From positions 186,001 to 250,000 of the forward strand of contig NZ_JALKII010000003.1 of the NCBI RefSeq assembly GCF_023051175.1: DNA of 64,000 bases. Direction: 5' to 3'. The stretch is from Alcanivorax quisquiliarum (GTDB taxonomy: Bacteria; Pseudomonadota; Gammaproteobacteria; Pseudomonadales; Alcanivoracaceae). A program made the translations under genes and the position numbers. Under the pieces are notes generated by a model, which was not told where the DNA came from, searched no databases, and worked only from the letters and a program-made list of their open reading frames with translations. Below, piece by piece: positions 37,864-46,348 of the stretch. How positions within the stretch are numbered: the stretch's first letter is position 1; each line of letters opens with the position of its first letter.

Positions 37864-38298
37864 ATGTTTAAGGAAAACGAACAGCAGCCAAACGGATTTT
37901 TCCTGCCACTGGCCAGCGCGCTGGATACACTGGGCTGGAACAGCGATGGTCTGGTGCCCACCATTGCCCGCCAGTACGACACCGGCGAGGTGCTGATGCT
38001 GGCGTGGATGAATCGTGCCGCCCTGGAAGAAACCCTGCGCACCGGGCGCGTGTGTTATTTCTCGCGTTCACGTGGCGGATTGTGGCGTAAAGGCGAGTCC
38101 TCGGGGCAGATACAAAGACTGGTCGAGCTGCGCATTGATTGCGATGGCGATGCCCTGCTGCTGAACGTCGACCAGACCGGCCCAGCCTGCCACACCGGCC
38201 GTCGCGACTGTTTTTACTGGCGCGCCGACGGCGAGCAACTGGTGCTCGATAAAAACCCGATCATTGATCCTGCCGACCTGTACCCGGACAAGCGCTGA
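37864..38298 (+). CDS. hisI: Phosphoribosyl-AMP cyclohydrolase (stand-alone HisI)
   Basis: Third step of histidine biosynthesis: opens the purine ring of phosphoribosyl-AMP. The 144 residues keep the zinc and active-site Cys ([21 protein letters not shown]) and the family block [16 protein letters not shown]...YFSRSR.GLWRKGE. No hisE domain is fused and no other his gene is nearby, whereas hisI normally sits with hisE and tat genes in Pseudomonas-like genomes. It lies between two tRNA synthetase genes for zinc enzymes, so it may be the second copy known as hisI2. The cysS start is 4 bp after the stop. Confidence 0.92.
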   Translation: MFKENEQQPNGFFLPLASALDTLGWNSDGLVPTIARQYDTGEVLMLAWMNRAALEETLRTGRVCYFSRSRGGLWRKGESSGQIQRLVELRIDCDGDALLLNVDQTGPACHTGRRDCFYWRADGEQLVLDKNPIIDPADLYPDKR

Positions 38299-38302
38299 GA
38301 CC

Positions 38303-39703
38303 ATGCCGACACTGACTTTGCACAATACCCTTTCCGGCCGGAAAGAAACCTTTAACCCGGTCGATCCCGAGCGCATCACACTGTATGTGTGCGGGCCGAC
38401 GGTCTACAACTATGTCCATATCGGCAATGCTCGCCCTGTGGTTGCGTTCGATGTGCTGTTCCGCTTGCTCAAGCGGCTGTATCCGAACGTAGTTTATGCG
38501 CGCAACATTACCGACATTGATGACAAGATCATTCAGGCCGCAGAGGAGAATGATGAGCCGATCACCGCGCTGACGCAGCGGTTCACGGTGGCGTTCGAGC
38601 AGGACATGGCGGCGCTCAATGCCCAGCCACCCACCATCACGCCCCACGCTACCGACCATGTGGATGATATGGTCGCGATGATTCGCACGCTGGTTGAAAA
38701 GCAGCACGCTTACGCGGCCGAAGGGCATGTGCTATTTGACGTGCAGAGCATGCCGGAGTACGGGCGGCTATCGAAGCGCTCGCTGGACGACATGCTGGCC
38801 GGTGCGCGGGTGGAAGTGGCTCCCTACAAAAAATACGCCGGCGATTTCGTACTGTGGAAACCAAGCACCGACGAGCAACCCGGCTGGGATTCTCCCTGGG
38901 GCCGTGGCCGGCCCGGCTGGCATATCGAGTGCTCCGCAATGATCGCACGCCATCTTGGCCCGCTGATCGATATCCACGGCGGCGGCCAGGATCTGATTTT
39001 CCCCCATCATGAAAACGAAATCGCTCAGGGCTGCTGTGCCCACGGCACGGATTATGTGCGCTACTGGATGCACAACGGCTACATCAATATTGATGGCGAG
39101 AAGATGTCCAAATCGCTGGGCAACTTCCGACTGGTACGCGAACTGCTCAAGCATTACCCCGGCGAAGTGCTGCGCTTTGCGTTGCTCTCTGCCCATTACC
39201 GCTCGCCGCTGAATTTCAGCGAGGAGCTGTTGCAACATGCCCGGGCCACACTGGACAGCCTCTATTACGCCCTGCTCGGCCGCGGTGCACAGATCGAGCC
39301 AGAGCCCGGATATACATTGCCGGATGACCACCCCGTCAATCTGGCACTGTGCGACGATCTCAATACGCCGGAAGCGATCAGCGAACTGCACCGTATCGCC
39401 GCACAATTGAACAAGGCCGGCGACGCCGACAAGCCTCGCCTGAAGGCCGAGCTACTGGCAGCAGCCGGCCTGCTGGGCCTGCTGACCCAGACGCCGTCCG
39501 CCTGGTTCCAGCAGGGCGGCGGCAGTGATGCCCTGGATAGCGCGGCTATCGATGCCCTGATCGAGGAGCGCAGCGCAGCAAAAAAAGGCCGTGATTTCAG
39601 CCGCGCCGATGCCATCCGAGAACAACTGGAACGCGCCGGCATTGTGCTGGAAGACACCCGCGAAGGCACGCGCTGGTCGCGCCGTCCTGCCAACACGGAC
39701 TGA
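38303..39703 (+). CDS. cysS: Cysteinyl-tRNA synthetase
   Basis: Class I synthetase of 466 residues, with HIGN (class I HIGH) in [10 protein letters not shown] and KMSKS in EKMSKSLGN. The zinc ligands, which select cysteine without editing, are all present: Cys in YVCGPTVYN, Cys in WHIECSAM, and His and Glu in [10 protein letters not shown]. It starts 4 bp after hisI, so they are co-transcribed. [18 protein letters not shown] matches alphaproteobacterial-type enzymes better than E. coli CysRS (which has [14 protein letters not shown] too, but differs around it). It may be a second copy. Confidence 0.93.
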   Translation: MPTLTLHNTLSGRKETFNPVDPERITLYVCGPTVYNYVHIGNARPVVAFDVLFRLLKRLYPNVVYARNITDIDDKIIQAAEENDEPITALTQRFTVAFEQDMAALNAQPPTITPHATDHVDDMVAMIRTLVEKQHAYAAEGHVLFDVQSMPEYGRLSKRSLDDMLAGARVEVAPYKKYAGDFVLWKPSTDEQPGWDSPWGRGRPGWHIECSAMIARHLGPLIDIHGGGQDLIFPHHENEIAQGCCAHGTDYVRYWMHNGYINIDGEKMSKSLGNFRLVRELLKHYPGEVLRFALLSAHYRSPLNFSEELLQHARATLDSLYYALLGRGAQIEPEPGYTLPDDHPVNLALCDDLNTPEAISELHRIAAQLNKAGDADKPRLKAELLAAAGLLGLLTQTPSAWFQQGGGSDALDSAAIDALIEERSAAKKGRDFSRADAIREQLERAGIVLEDTREGTRWSRRPANTD

Positions 39704-39713
39704 TCAGGCTCAT

Positions 39714-39734
39714 GCCCCGGAATTGTTCCGGGGC
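39714..39734 (+). terminator. Weak terminator hairpin after cysS
   Basis: GCCCCGGAA and TTCCGGGGC form a perfect 9-bp stem with a 3-nt loop 11 bp after the cysS stop. No T tract follows. Confidence 0.45.
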
Positions 39735-40002
39735 ACTGCCTCCCGACAAGGCACGCACTCGATAGCGCCTCCCCCTGCCGTGCGCAACAAAGTCTTCGAT
39801 AAAGCCCTGGCTAACATACCGGCGAAAGCCCCGATACGTTGAGCGCGACTCCGGCGCGAAGCCAGACCAGCGCACACACACCAGCCAATGTCTTACATCT
39901 TTTGTCGTGCAACACCTACATTCCTTTCCGCGTTCTCAGACAGACAGCCCGGCACCGGGGCCGGTACGCTGCCAGATCACAAGTGCGCAAACACGGGCGC
40001 AA

Positions 40003-40095
40003 GGGAAAGTGCCAAGGGTAAGCCCAAAGGAAAGTCCCAAGGGTAAGCCCCAAGGGAAAGCCCCAAAGGAAAGCGCCACAGAAAAGCGCTAAGGC
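40003..40095. repeat. Degenerate 15-bp purine-rich repeats upstream of the Rpn gene
   Basis: Six or so copies of AAGGGAAAGCCCC-like units (variants AAGGGTAAGCCC, AAAGGAAAGTCCC, AAGGAAAGCGCC) end 35 bp before the Rpn-family start. The gap from cysS to here (39735-40002) shows no gene. Confidence 0.75.
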
Positions 40096-40129
40096 AAAAC
40101 CACACAGGCGTCACAGGGAGGTGCCCGCC

Positions 40130-41098
40130 ATGGACAATCACGACACCAGCTACCGGCTGCTGTTCGCACACGCCGAAATGGTGCGCGAGTTATTGAAGGG
40201 TTTCGTGCCCGGCGACTGGGTCAGGGAACTGGATCTGGATTCGCTGGAAAAAATGAACGGCAGCTACGTCAGCGACGATCTGCGCAGCCGCCACAGTGAT
40301 GCGGTCTGGCGGGTACGCTGGGGGCCGCGCTGGGTGTATGTGTACCTGCTGCTGGAGTTTCAATCCACAGTGGATCGTTTCATGCCGGTGCGCGTGCTCA
40401 GTTATATCGGGCTGCTGTATCAGGATCTGATCAAACGGCGCGAGCCCGGCAACAGCCCCCTGCTTCCGCCGGTGTTGCCGATCGTGCTATATAACGGCAA
40501 ACCCCGCTGGCGTGCTTCAGTGGATCTGGCCGATCTGATCCAGCCCATGCCGCAGGCCCTGCACGAATTCCAGCCCCGGCAACGCTTTCTGCTGCTGGAC
40601 GAAGGGCGCTATCAGGCCCATGAGCTGCCGGCGGGCCGCAATCTGGTTGCCGCGCTGTTCCGGCTGGAACACAGCGCCACGCCGGAGGCGCTGCGGCAGG
40701 TGCTAGCGCTTCTGGTAGACTGGCTGAAAACACCGGAATTGGCAGATTTGAGGCGCCACTTCGTGGAATGGCTCCGGCGCCGGGGGCCGAGCCTGGATCC
40801 GCAGACACACTGGCGCGAGATCAACGACCTACAGGAGGCCAACACCATGCTGGAAGACCGCATTCGCGAATGGAAAGCGCAGTTTCGCCAGGAAGGGCTG
40901 CAAGAAGGCCTGGAGCAGGGAGTGGAGCAAGGCGTGACACAAGGCGCTCGAACCATGCTGCAGCGCCAATTGCTGCGTCGCTTCGGCAGCGTGCCGGAGC
41001 CATTGGCGCAGCGGCTGGCCGGGGCCACCCTGCCGCAGTTGGAAGCCTGGGCTGATCTGGTTTACGAAGCCGAGACGATCGAAGATGTTTTCCATTGA
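40130..41098 (+). CDS. Rpn-family PD-(D/E)XK nuclease (transposase_31-like)
   Basis: A 322-residue member of the Rpn/YhgA-like family, DNA endonucleases that promote RecA-independent recombination and in some cases act against phage. The nuclease core is SDAVWRV (Asp), YLLLEFQSTVD (Glu-x-Gln, replacing ExK) and MPVRVLSYIGLLYQ. The C-terminal third is helical with an EGLQEGLEQGVEQGVTQG repeat, the variable region typical of Rpn proteins. GGGAGG precedes the ATG at 40130. Despite the transposase name of the domain there is no IS structure around it. Rpn genes are often phase-variable or laterally acquired. Confidence 0.85.
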   Translation: MDNHDTSYRLLFAHAEMVRELLKGFVPGDWVRELDLDSLEKMNGSYVSDDLRSRHSDAVWRVRWGPRWVYVYLLLEFQSTVDRFMPVRVLSYIGLLYQDLIKRREPGNSPLLPPVLPIVLYNGKPRWRASVDLADLIQPMPQALHEFQPRQRFLLLDEGRYQAHELPAGRNLVAALFRLEHSATPEALRQVLALLVDWLKTPELADLRRHFVEWLRRRGPSLDPQTHWREINDLQEANTMLEDRIREWKAQFRQEGLQEGLEQGVEQGVTQGARTMLQRQLLRRFGSVPEPLAQRLAGATLPQLEAWADLVYEAETIEDVFH

Positions 41099-41156
41099 GA
41101 GATCAGCTGACGAGAGAGGTCACCTGACGAGCGATCACTAGGTGCGAGATCACCCC

Positions 41157-43358
41157 TCATATAGCAGCGCTCCTCACGCCGGCACCATCGTCTGACAGCA
41201 CTTCATGCATCGCCAGCACTTGCCGGCAGATCAGGGCCAGCTGCGCCTGCACCAGCCGCTGACCATCATCCGCTTCTTCCGGCAGGGCTTCCAGCACCTC
41301 CGCCAGTTGCGTCATGGCCGGCTCCGGCGCTGACAACAGGCTCCCCGCTTTGAGAGATGCGGCCATGGATTCGAGCCAACAAGCCAGGCGCTCCACGGCA
41401 TCATCAATGAGCGCATCATTGCTATGCTCGGCCAGCAGTGCACGGTGCGCGCCGAGCGCGGAGAGATAATTCAGCAAACCGTGCGCGAGCGTCAGAAAGC
41501 GCAACGCATCTTCCACATCGCCACGAAAATAACCCGGCTCCTGCTGCATGTTGGCGAGTGCTGCCGCGAGCGCGGCGTCGGAGTTATGCGCGTCGCGGCG
41601 GGCCACCCGATAGGCCAGATCATCGCGCTTGCCGGTATCATACTGTTGCATGATCTGGCGCAGATAACGGGCGTTGCCACGCAGCACCGCGGCCTGCAAA
41701 CCACCGAGCCTGCGCCCTTGCCAGTCCGGCAGGATCAGCAAGATCGCCAGCCCAGCCAGCAGGCAGCCAAGCACCGTATCCACGAGCCGTGGCCAGAACA
41801 CGGCGTAGCCGTCGCCCACCTGACTGAAACAGAACAGCACTTGCAGCGTCATGGCAGCCGTGGCCAGCACATAGTGTCGGTGCCGTGTAGTGAAGAACAC
41901 CACCCCGGCGATCACGGCAAAAGCCGCCTGCAAGGCAGTGCTCGGAAACAGGCCAAGCAATGCCCAGCCCAGCGCCAGTCCCGCCAGCGTGCCACTGACC
42001 CGTTGTACCAGGCGGCGCCGCGTCGCACCAAAGCTCGGCTGGCACACAAACAGCGCCGTCAGCATGATCCAGTAACCCTGTTCGTCATGTATCCAGTGCA
42101 GCAGCCCGAAGCCCACCGGCAACACCACGGCCAAGCGCACTGCATGACGGAATACCGACGAGGCCGGTGTCAGATGGCTACGCAATCGGGCCCAGCCTTC
42201 CCGGAGGGTGCGCGGCGAACGGTCCACCAGGGAGCTGTCGCTCTCTGCCACCAGCATCTCCGGCTGCCCGGCGCGAGCAAGAGCATTTTCCAAGGTCAGC
42301 AAGTTGTCCATCAGCGCATCCAGCGAGCGCAAGTGCGGCCGCCAGGAAGGGTTGATCTGGGAGCGCAGCCACACCAGCGAGGTGCGCAGATCATCCAGCG
42401 CCGGATTGGGCGCATTGCCGTAATCGAACGGCAGTCGCTGCCGCAGCGCACGCCCAAGCGCTTTGCAGGCACTGCCTTGCTGCCGCAAGACGCGCTGGAA
42501 CCGGAACATCACATCGGAATGGAAAAACGCTTCCGCCAGCCGGTGGTACGGATAATGGGTGGAACCGGCCCGCTCGTGGATATCCTGCGCCAGAAAATAC
42601 AGTTGCAGGTAAGCGCTCACGCGGCGGCTGTCGCGGCGGCGCGCCAGGCGTCGCAGGATGACCACACGCGCCTCATCAAGTGCCTTCACTACGCGCGCGT
42701 TCTGATGCACCAGCGCCAGCCGCAGCCCATGCACATCAAGCTGGGTCAGCGGTTCGAACAACCGCGATTTCAGTTTCAGATACTCACCCAGCTCACGAAA
42801 TACACGCGAGACAGCTTGCTGCACCGCATGTTGCGTGAACAGCGCATGCCAGAGTACCGAAAGCAGACCATAGCCCGCCGCGCCCACCAACAGCCGCATC
42901 GGCTCCTGCCACAGCGCCGGCACCACGCCGGCACGCGGCTCCACCGTAATCATTGTGTAAATTGAAAGAATTAGAGTGGCCGAGCCAATCGTCGCAAATC
43001 GGCCTCCCAGAGCTCCGAGCATGATCAGCGAGACGCTCGCCAGCGAGAGCAGCAGCGCCAGCAACCAGCGATAAGGAAACAACAGTTCGACCGTGAGCGA
43101 TGCCACCGCAAAACACAGCAGCGTCACGATCAGCGCCAGCAAGCGGCCGCGCCAATTGTCGTCGGTTTCTGCCAGCGCACTGGCAAGGATGCCGAGGATC
43201 AGCGGGATCAGCCAATCCGGGCGCTCCTGAGTGAGGCTCCAGAGCATCGCCGCGGAAAACGCCAACAGCACACGCACGCCATCGCCAATCGCATCCTGGC
43301 CCCATAGATGGGCCAGCAGGCGGCGGGGAGACAATTCAGACACGCGGAGCCCGGGCAT
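41157..43358 (-). CDS. yccS: YccS/FUSC-family inner membrane protein
   Basis: A 733-residue protein with two repeats of a five- or six-helix membrane block (residues about 30-165 and 410-540), each followed by a cytoplasmic helical domain: the YccS/YhfK/AaeB (FUSC) layout. It begins SPRRLLAHLWGQDAIGDGVRVLLAFSAA and carries YWIMLTALFVCQPSFGATRRRLVQRV in the second block, the strongest family signature. Some relatives export aromatic acids; the YccS function itself is not known. Divergent from yidD, with the Zur-like palindrome in between. Confidence 0.9.
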   Translation of the reverse strand: MPGLRVSELSPRRLLAHLWGQDAIGDGVRVLLAFSAAMLWSLTQERPDWLIPLILGILASALAETDDNWRGRLLALIVTLLCFAVASLTVELLFPYRWLLALLLSLASVSLIMLGALGGRFATIGSATLILSIYTMITVEPRAGVVPALWQEPMRLLVGAAGYGLLSVLWHALFTQHAVQQAVSRVFRELGEYLKLKSRLFEPLTQLDVHGLRLALVHQNARVVKALDEARVVILRRLARRRDSRRVSAYLQLYFLAQDIHERAGSTHYPYHRLAEAFFHSDVMFRFQRVLRQQGSACKALGRALRQRLPFDYGNAPNPALDDLRTSLVWLRSQINPSWRPHLRSLDALMDNLLTLENALARAGQPEMLVAESDSSLVDRSPRTLREGWARLRSHLTPASSVFRHAVRLAVVLPVGFGLLHWIHDEQGYWIMLTALFVCQPSFGATRRRLVQRVSGTLAGLALGWALLGLFPSTALQAAFAVIAGVVFFTTRHRHYVLATAAMTLQVLFCFSQVGDGYAVFWPRLVDTVLGCLLAGLAILLILPDWQGRRLGGLQAAVLRGNARYLRQIMQQYDTGKRDDLAYRVARRDAHNSDAALAAALANMQQEPGYFRGDVEDALRFLTLAHGLLNYLSALGAHRALLAEHSNDALIDDAVERLACWLESMAASLKAGSLLSAPEPAMTQLAEVLEALPEEADDGQRLVQAQLALICRQVLAMHEVLSDDGAGVRSAAI

Positions 43359-43476
43359 GTACGCTCGATCAGACTTAAAAAAACGGAAGAAGAAATGCAG
43401 CTGTCACTATAGCAGCCCGGCGCAGACAAGGCGTGCCCGGCCGGGAGATTCATCGCACCAACGCCGATGGACTTTT

Positions 43477-43494
43477 GTTATAACATATCATAAC
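43477..43494. promoter_or_regulatory. Candidate Zur (Fur-family) operator
   Basis: GTTATAACATATCATAAC is an 18-bp inverted repeat with 7 of 9 positions symmetrical and GTTAT/ATAAC outer arms, as in gammaproteobacterial Zur boxes (TGTTATA...TATAACA). It lies 53 bp before yidD and 119 bp from the yccS start. The downstream run of genes includes a His-rich TonB receptor and a zinc chaperone, which fits zinc control. Confidence 0.5.
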
Positions 43495-43546
43495 CTGTCG
43501 TTCATCAGGGCCACTTCGCCGGCCCGCCTTGCCACCTGGGTGCTCC

Positions 43547-43825
43547 GTGACGTCGCTGCTGCTTGGCATGATCCGGCTTTACCAATACCTGCTCAGCCCG
43601 TGGGTCGGCAATCAGTGCCGCTTCTGGCCCACCTGCTCCGAGTATGCGCGCCTTGCCATCATTCACCACGGCAGCGCGAAAGGCAGCCTGCTGGCAGTGC
43701 GCCGGGTGTGCCGCTGCCATCCCTGGCACCCCGGCGGCTTCGACCCTGTGCCTGGCGTCCCGCTGCCGGACGATTACCACGATGAGCCCGAGCCTGCTGA
43801 TGATGCGCCAGACGATACGCACTGA
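43547..43825 (+). CDS. yidD: Membrane protein insertion efficiency factor YidD
   Basis: A 92-residue protein of the YidD family: LIRLYQ-like MIRLYQYLLSPWVGNQCRFWPTCSEYARLAI, with the conserved Cys-rich CRFxPTCSxYA and CRCHPWHPGGFDPVP blocks. It helps YidC insert inner-membrane proteins. The canonical site is rpmH-rnpA-yidD-yidC; here it is separate, heading a zinc-related set. The start is taken as GTG 43547; an ATG at 43568 gives a shorter form. Its 3' end overlaps the next gene. Confidence 0.88.
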   Translation: MTSLLLGMIRLYQYLLSPWVGNQCRFWPTCSEYARLAIIHHGSAKGSLLAVRRVCRCHPWHPGGFDPVPGVPLPDDYHDEPEPADDAPDDTH

Positions 43826-44144
43826 GTTGCGCCCTGCCATCTGGCTGCTGGTGCTATTACTGGCTGCCGGGCAAACACAGGCTGTCGCGCACCTGGTATG
43901 GCACATCAGCCCGGCGCTGGCTGCCGCAGGCGCCGGGCACATCGATACACACACCGAGGCCGGCCACGGCGAGCTATCGCTCAGCTGTGAATTATGCGCT
44001 GCCGGCCACCTTACGCTGCTGCATCAAACTGCTTCGCCGGCCAGCCCCGCTCAGCTCGTGCGCTGGGCCGCCCCCGCTCCGGAGCAAAGCCACACCCGCC
44101 TGCCCCCACCCCGCTGCTGCCGCGGCCCACCACAACACGCCTGA
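43782..44144 (+). CDS. Small exported or membrane protein upstream of the TonB receptor
   Basis: A 120-residue ORF with one hydrophobic segment (IWLLVLLLAAGQTQAVA, residues about 20-36), then His- and Cys-containing sequence (LSCELCAAGHLTLLH) and a Pro/Arg/Cys-rich tail ending CCRGPPQHA. Small proteins of DUF2946 type commonly precede metal TonB receptors. It overlaps yidD by 44 bp in another frame; start codons at 43782, 43800 or 43803 are all possible. Function unknown, possibly in metal handling. Confidence 0.55.
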   Translation: MSPSLLMMRQTIRTELRPAIWLLVLLLAAGQTQAVAHLVWHISPALAAAGAGHIDTHTEAGHGELSLSCELCAAGHLTLLHQTASPASPAQLVRWAAPAPEQSHTRLPPPRCCRGPPQHA

Positions 44145-44224
44145 CCTTCACCCCTGATCGGCTGGCGCACGTCAGCCATGCTCACGCTGCCGCCACGCGG
44201 CAGATCGCAAGAGGGTTACATCCG

Positions 44225-46321
44225 ATGTTGAACAACTCCCGCCAGCCTGTGCTGGCGCTGGCTATTGCCGTCTTGGCAAGTAGCGCCAGTGCCGCCACCC
44301 ATGCTGACGATACCCCTGTGCAGCTCGCGCCTGTGCGGGTTTCTGCCATGGCGCTGGATGAAGATGCCGACCAGTTGGCGGTGCCTTACAGCGTCATGGA
44401 GGGTGACGAATTATTGCTGCGCAATAGCGCCACCCTGGGCGAAACGCTCAACGGCCAACCTGGCGTGCACGCCGACAGCTTTGGCGGCGGCAGCAACCGC
44501 CCGGTTATCCGTGGCCAGACCGCGCCACGTGTCAGCGTGCTGTCCGATGGCGCATCCTTGCTGGATGCCTCGGCCATCTCGCCGGATCATGCCGTCACCG
44601 CCGAGCCGCTATTGATCCGACGGGTCGAAGTGTTACGCGGCCCGGCCGCCCTGCTGTACGGTGGCGGCGCTATCGGTGGCGTGGTGAACCTGCTGGACGA
44701 CAAGATACCAACGCACATGCCACACGCCGGTGCCGAAGGCTTTGTCGCCGTGCGCGGCAACACCGTGGCCAACGAACGCGCTGGCGCCGCAGGGCTGACG
44801 CTACAGGCCAGCGAACATCTTGCTGTGCGCGTGGAAGGCTCGACCCGTGATGCAGATGACTACGAAGTACACGGGTTCGATCAACTGCGCGTGGATGGCA
44901 CTTACGCTCGCAGCCACAATGGCGCCTTCGGGCTCTCCTGGATCACGCCTCGTGGTTATATCGGCGCTGCCTACAGTTACCGCACAGATAAATACGGCCT
45001 GCCCGGCCACAGCCACGAATACGAAGGTTGCCACCCCCACGGCGCCTCGCTGCACTGCGATCCGCATGGCCATGACCACCATAGTCATGATCACAATGAG
45101 CACCACGACCATGCTCACGGAGTGCCTTACGTGGATCTGGTCAGCGAGCGGCTGGATGTGCGCGGAGAATACCGCGACCCGCTGCCCGGTATCGAACGGC
45201 TGCGGCTGCGCGCCAGTTACACCGATTACGCTCATGATGAAATAGAAGGCGGTGTGGTCGGCACGCGCTTCGAGAATCTCGGTTACGAGGCGCGAATCGA
45301 GGCCGAGCACGCTGCCGTGGCCGGGCTGCACGGCGTCGTCGGCGTGCAGTACGGATTCAATCGCCTGCGTACCGTCGGCACCGAGGCTTTTCTACCGCAA
45401 ACCGAAAGCGAAACAGCCGGCGTGTTCCTGCTTGAGCATTACACCCTGAACGACCAATGGCATCTTGAGGCTGGCGCCCGGCAGGACTATCAGAAGATTC
45501 GCACGCGTCATGATCCTCGCGACCTGCCGTCATCAAGGATGTTTGCCACCTCGGCGTCTGTGGCCGCCACCTGGCAATTTCTGCCGGATTATCACCTGTC
45601 ATGGACGGCGGCACATTCACAACGGCTGCCGCACGCACAGGAGCTGTATGCACGCGGTGTGCATCTCGCCACCAACACTTACGAGTGCGGCCTGTTCCCC
45701 AGTATTTATACCTGTGGCGATGCAGGAAGCGATACTCGGATCAAGCGGGAGAGCTCTCGCAATATCGGTGTAAACCTGCGTCGCAACCATGGCGCACTCA
45801 CGTTCGATATCGGCCTGTTTCATAATCACATCGGCAACTATATCTACGCCCGCACCCTGGATCAGTTCGAGGATTTCCGGCTGATCAAATACAGCCAGGC
45901 GGATGCCGAGTTCACTGGTGCTGAAGCGGAAGCCACCTGGTTCCCCAGCGACAGTTATTCCCTCACCGCTTTTGGCGATACCGTGCGTGCGCGCTTCGAC
46001 AACGGCGGCAATTTGCCGCGTATTCCCGCCTATCGTGCCGGCCTGCGTCTGCATCGCTACTGGGACACCGTGATCGGCGAGCTGGAGTATTACCGTGTCG
46101 GCACCCAGCGCGACATTGCCGATTACGAACAGCGCACGCCCGGCCATCACATGGTGAATGCGGCGCTTACCTGGCAGCCTCGTGGCGATGAGCGTTACAC
46201 CCTCTTCGTTCGTGGCACCAACTTGCTGCGTGAAAAAGTCTGGCATCACAGTTCGTTCCTGGCACATAGCGTGCCGGAACCCGGCCGCAGCGTGAGTCTC
46301 GGCGCGCGCCTTACCTTTTAA
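44225..46321 (+). CDS. znuD: TonB-dependent outer membrane receptor, ZnuD-like zinc uptake
   Basis: A 698-residue receptor. After a signal peptide (cleavage near SAA-THA) come the plug domain with TLGETLNGQPGVHADSFGGG and RGQTAPRVSVLSDG, and a 22-strand barrel ending in ARLTF (C-terminal Phe). A loop near residues 270-300 is packed with His, including HGHDHHSHDHNEHHDHAHG and Cys, as in the zinc receptor ZnuD of Neisseria and relatives. The transport substrate is therefore most likely zinc. A chaperone lipoprotein gene follows. Confidence 0.85.
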   Translation: MLNNSRQPVLALAIAVLASSASAATHADDTPVQLAPVRVSAMALDEDADQLAVPYSVMEGDELLLRNSATLGETLNGQPGVHADSFGGGSNRPVIRGQTAPRVSVLSDGASLLDASAISPDHAVTAEPLLIRRVEVLRGPAALLYGGGAIGGVVNLLDDKIPTHMPHAGAEGFVAVRGNTVANERAGAAGLTLQASEHLAVRVEGSTRDADDYEVHGFDQLRVDGTYARSHNGAFGLSWITPRGYIGAAYSYRTDKYGLPGHSHEYEGCHPHGASLHCDPHGHDHHSHDHNEHHDHAHGVPYVDLVSERLDVRGEYRDPLPGIERLRLRASYTDYAHDEIEGGVVGTRFENLGYEARIEAEHAAVAGLHGVVGVQYGFNRLRTVGTEAFLPQTESETAGVFLLEHYTLNDQWHLEAGARQDYQKIRTRHDPRDLPSSRMFATSASVAATWQFLPDYHLSWTAAHSQRLPHAQELYARGVHLATNTYECGLFPSIYTCGDAGSDTRIKRESSRNIGVNLRRNHGALTFDIGLFHNHIGNYIYARTLDQFEDFRLIKYSQADAEFTGAEAEATWFPSDSYSLTAFGDTVRARFDNGGNLPRIPAYRAGLRLHRYWDTVIGELEYYRVGTQRDIADYEQRTPGHHMVNAALTWQPRGDERYTLFVRGTNLLREKVWHHSSFLAHSVPEPGRSVSLGARLTF

Positions 46322-46348
46322 GCAAAATATTTCCCTGGAGCGATCACG

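Noticed and set aside
40130-41098. Insertion sequence or transposase
   Set aside because: The family carries a transposase name in some databases, but no terminal inverted repeats, target duplications or companion genes were found around it; treated as an Rpn-type nuclease.
41424-42965. 513-codon + frame opposite yccS
   Set aside because: Shadow of yccS; no domain signs and crossed by the strong FUSC motifs on the other strand.
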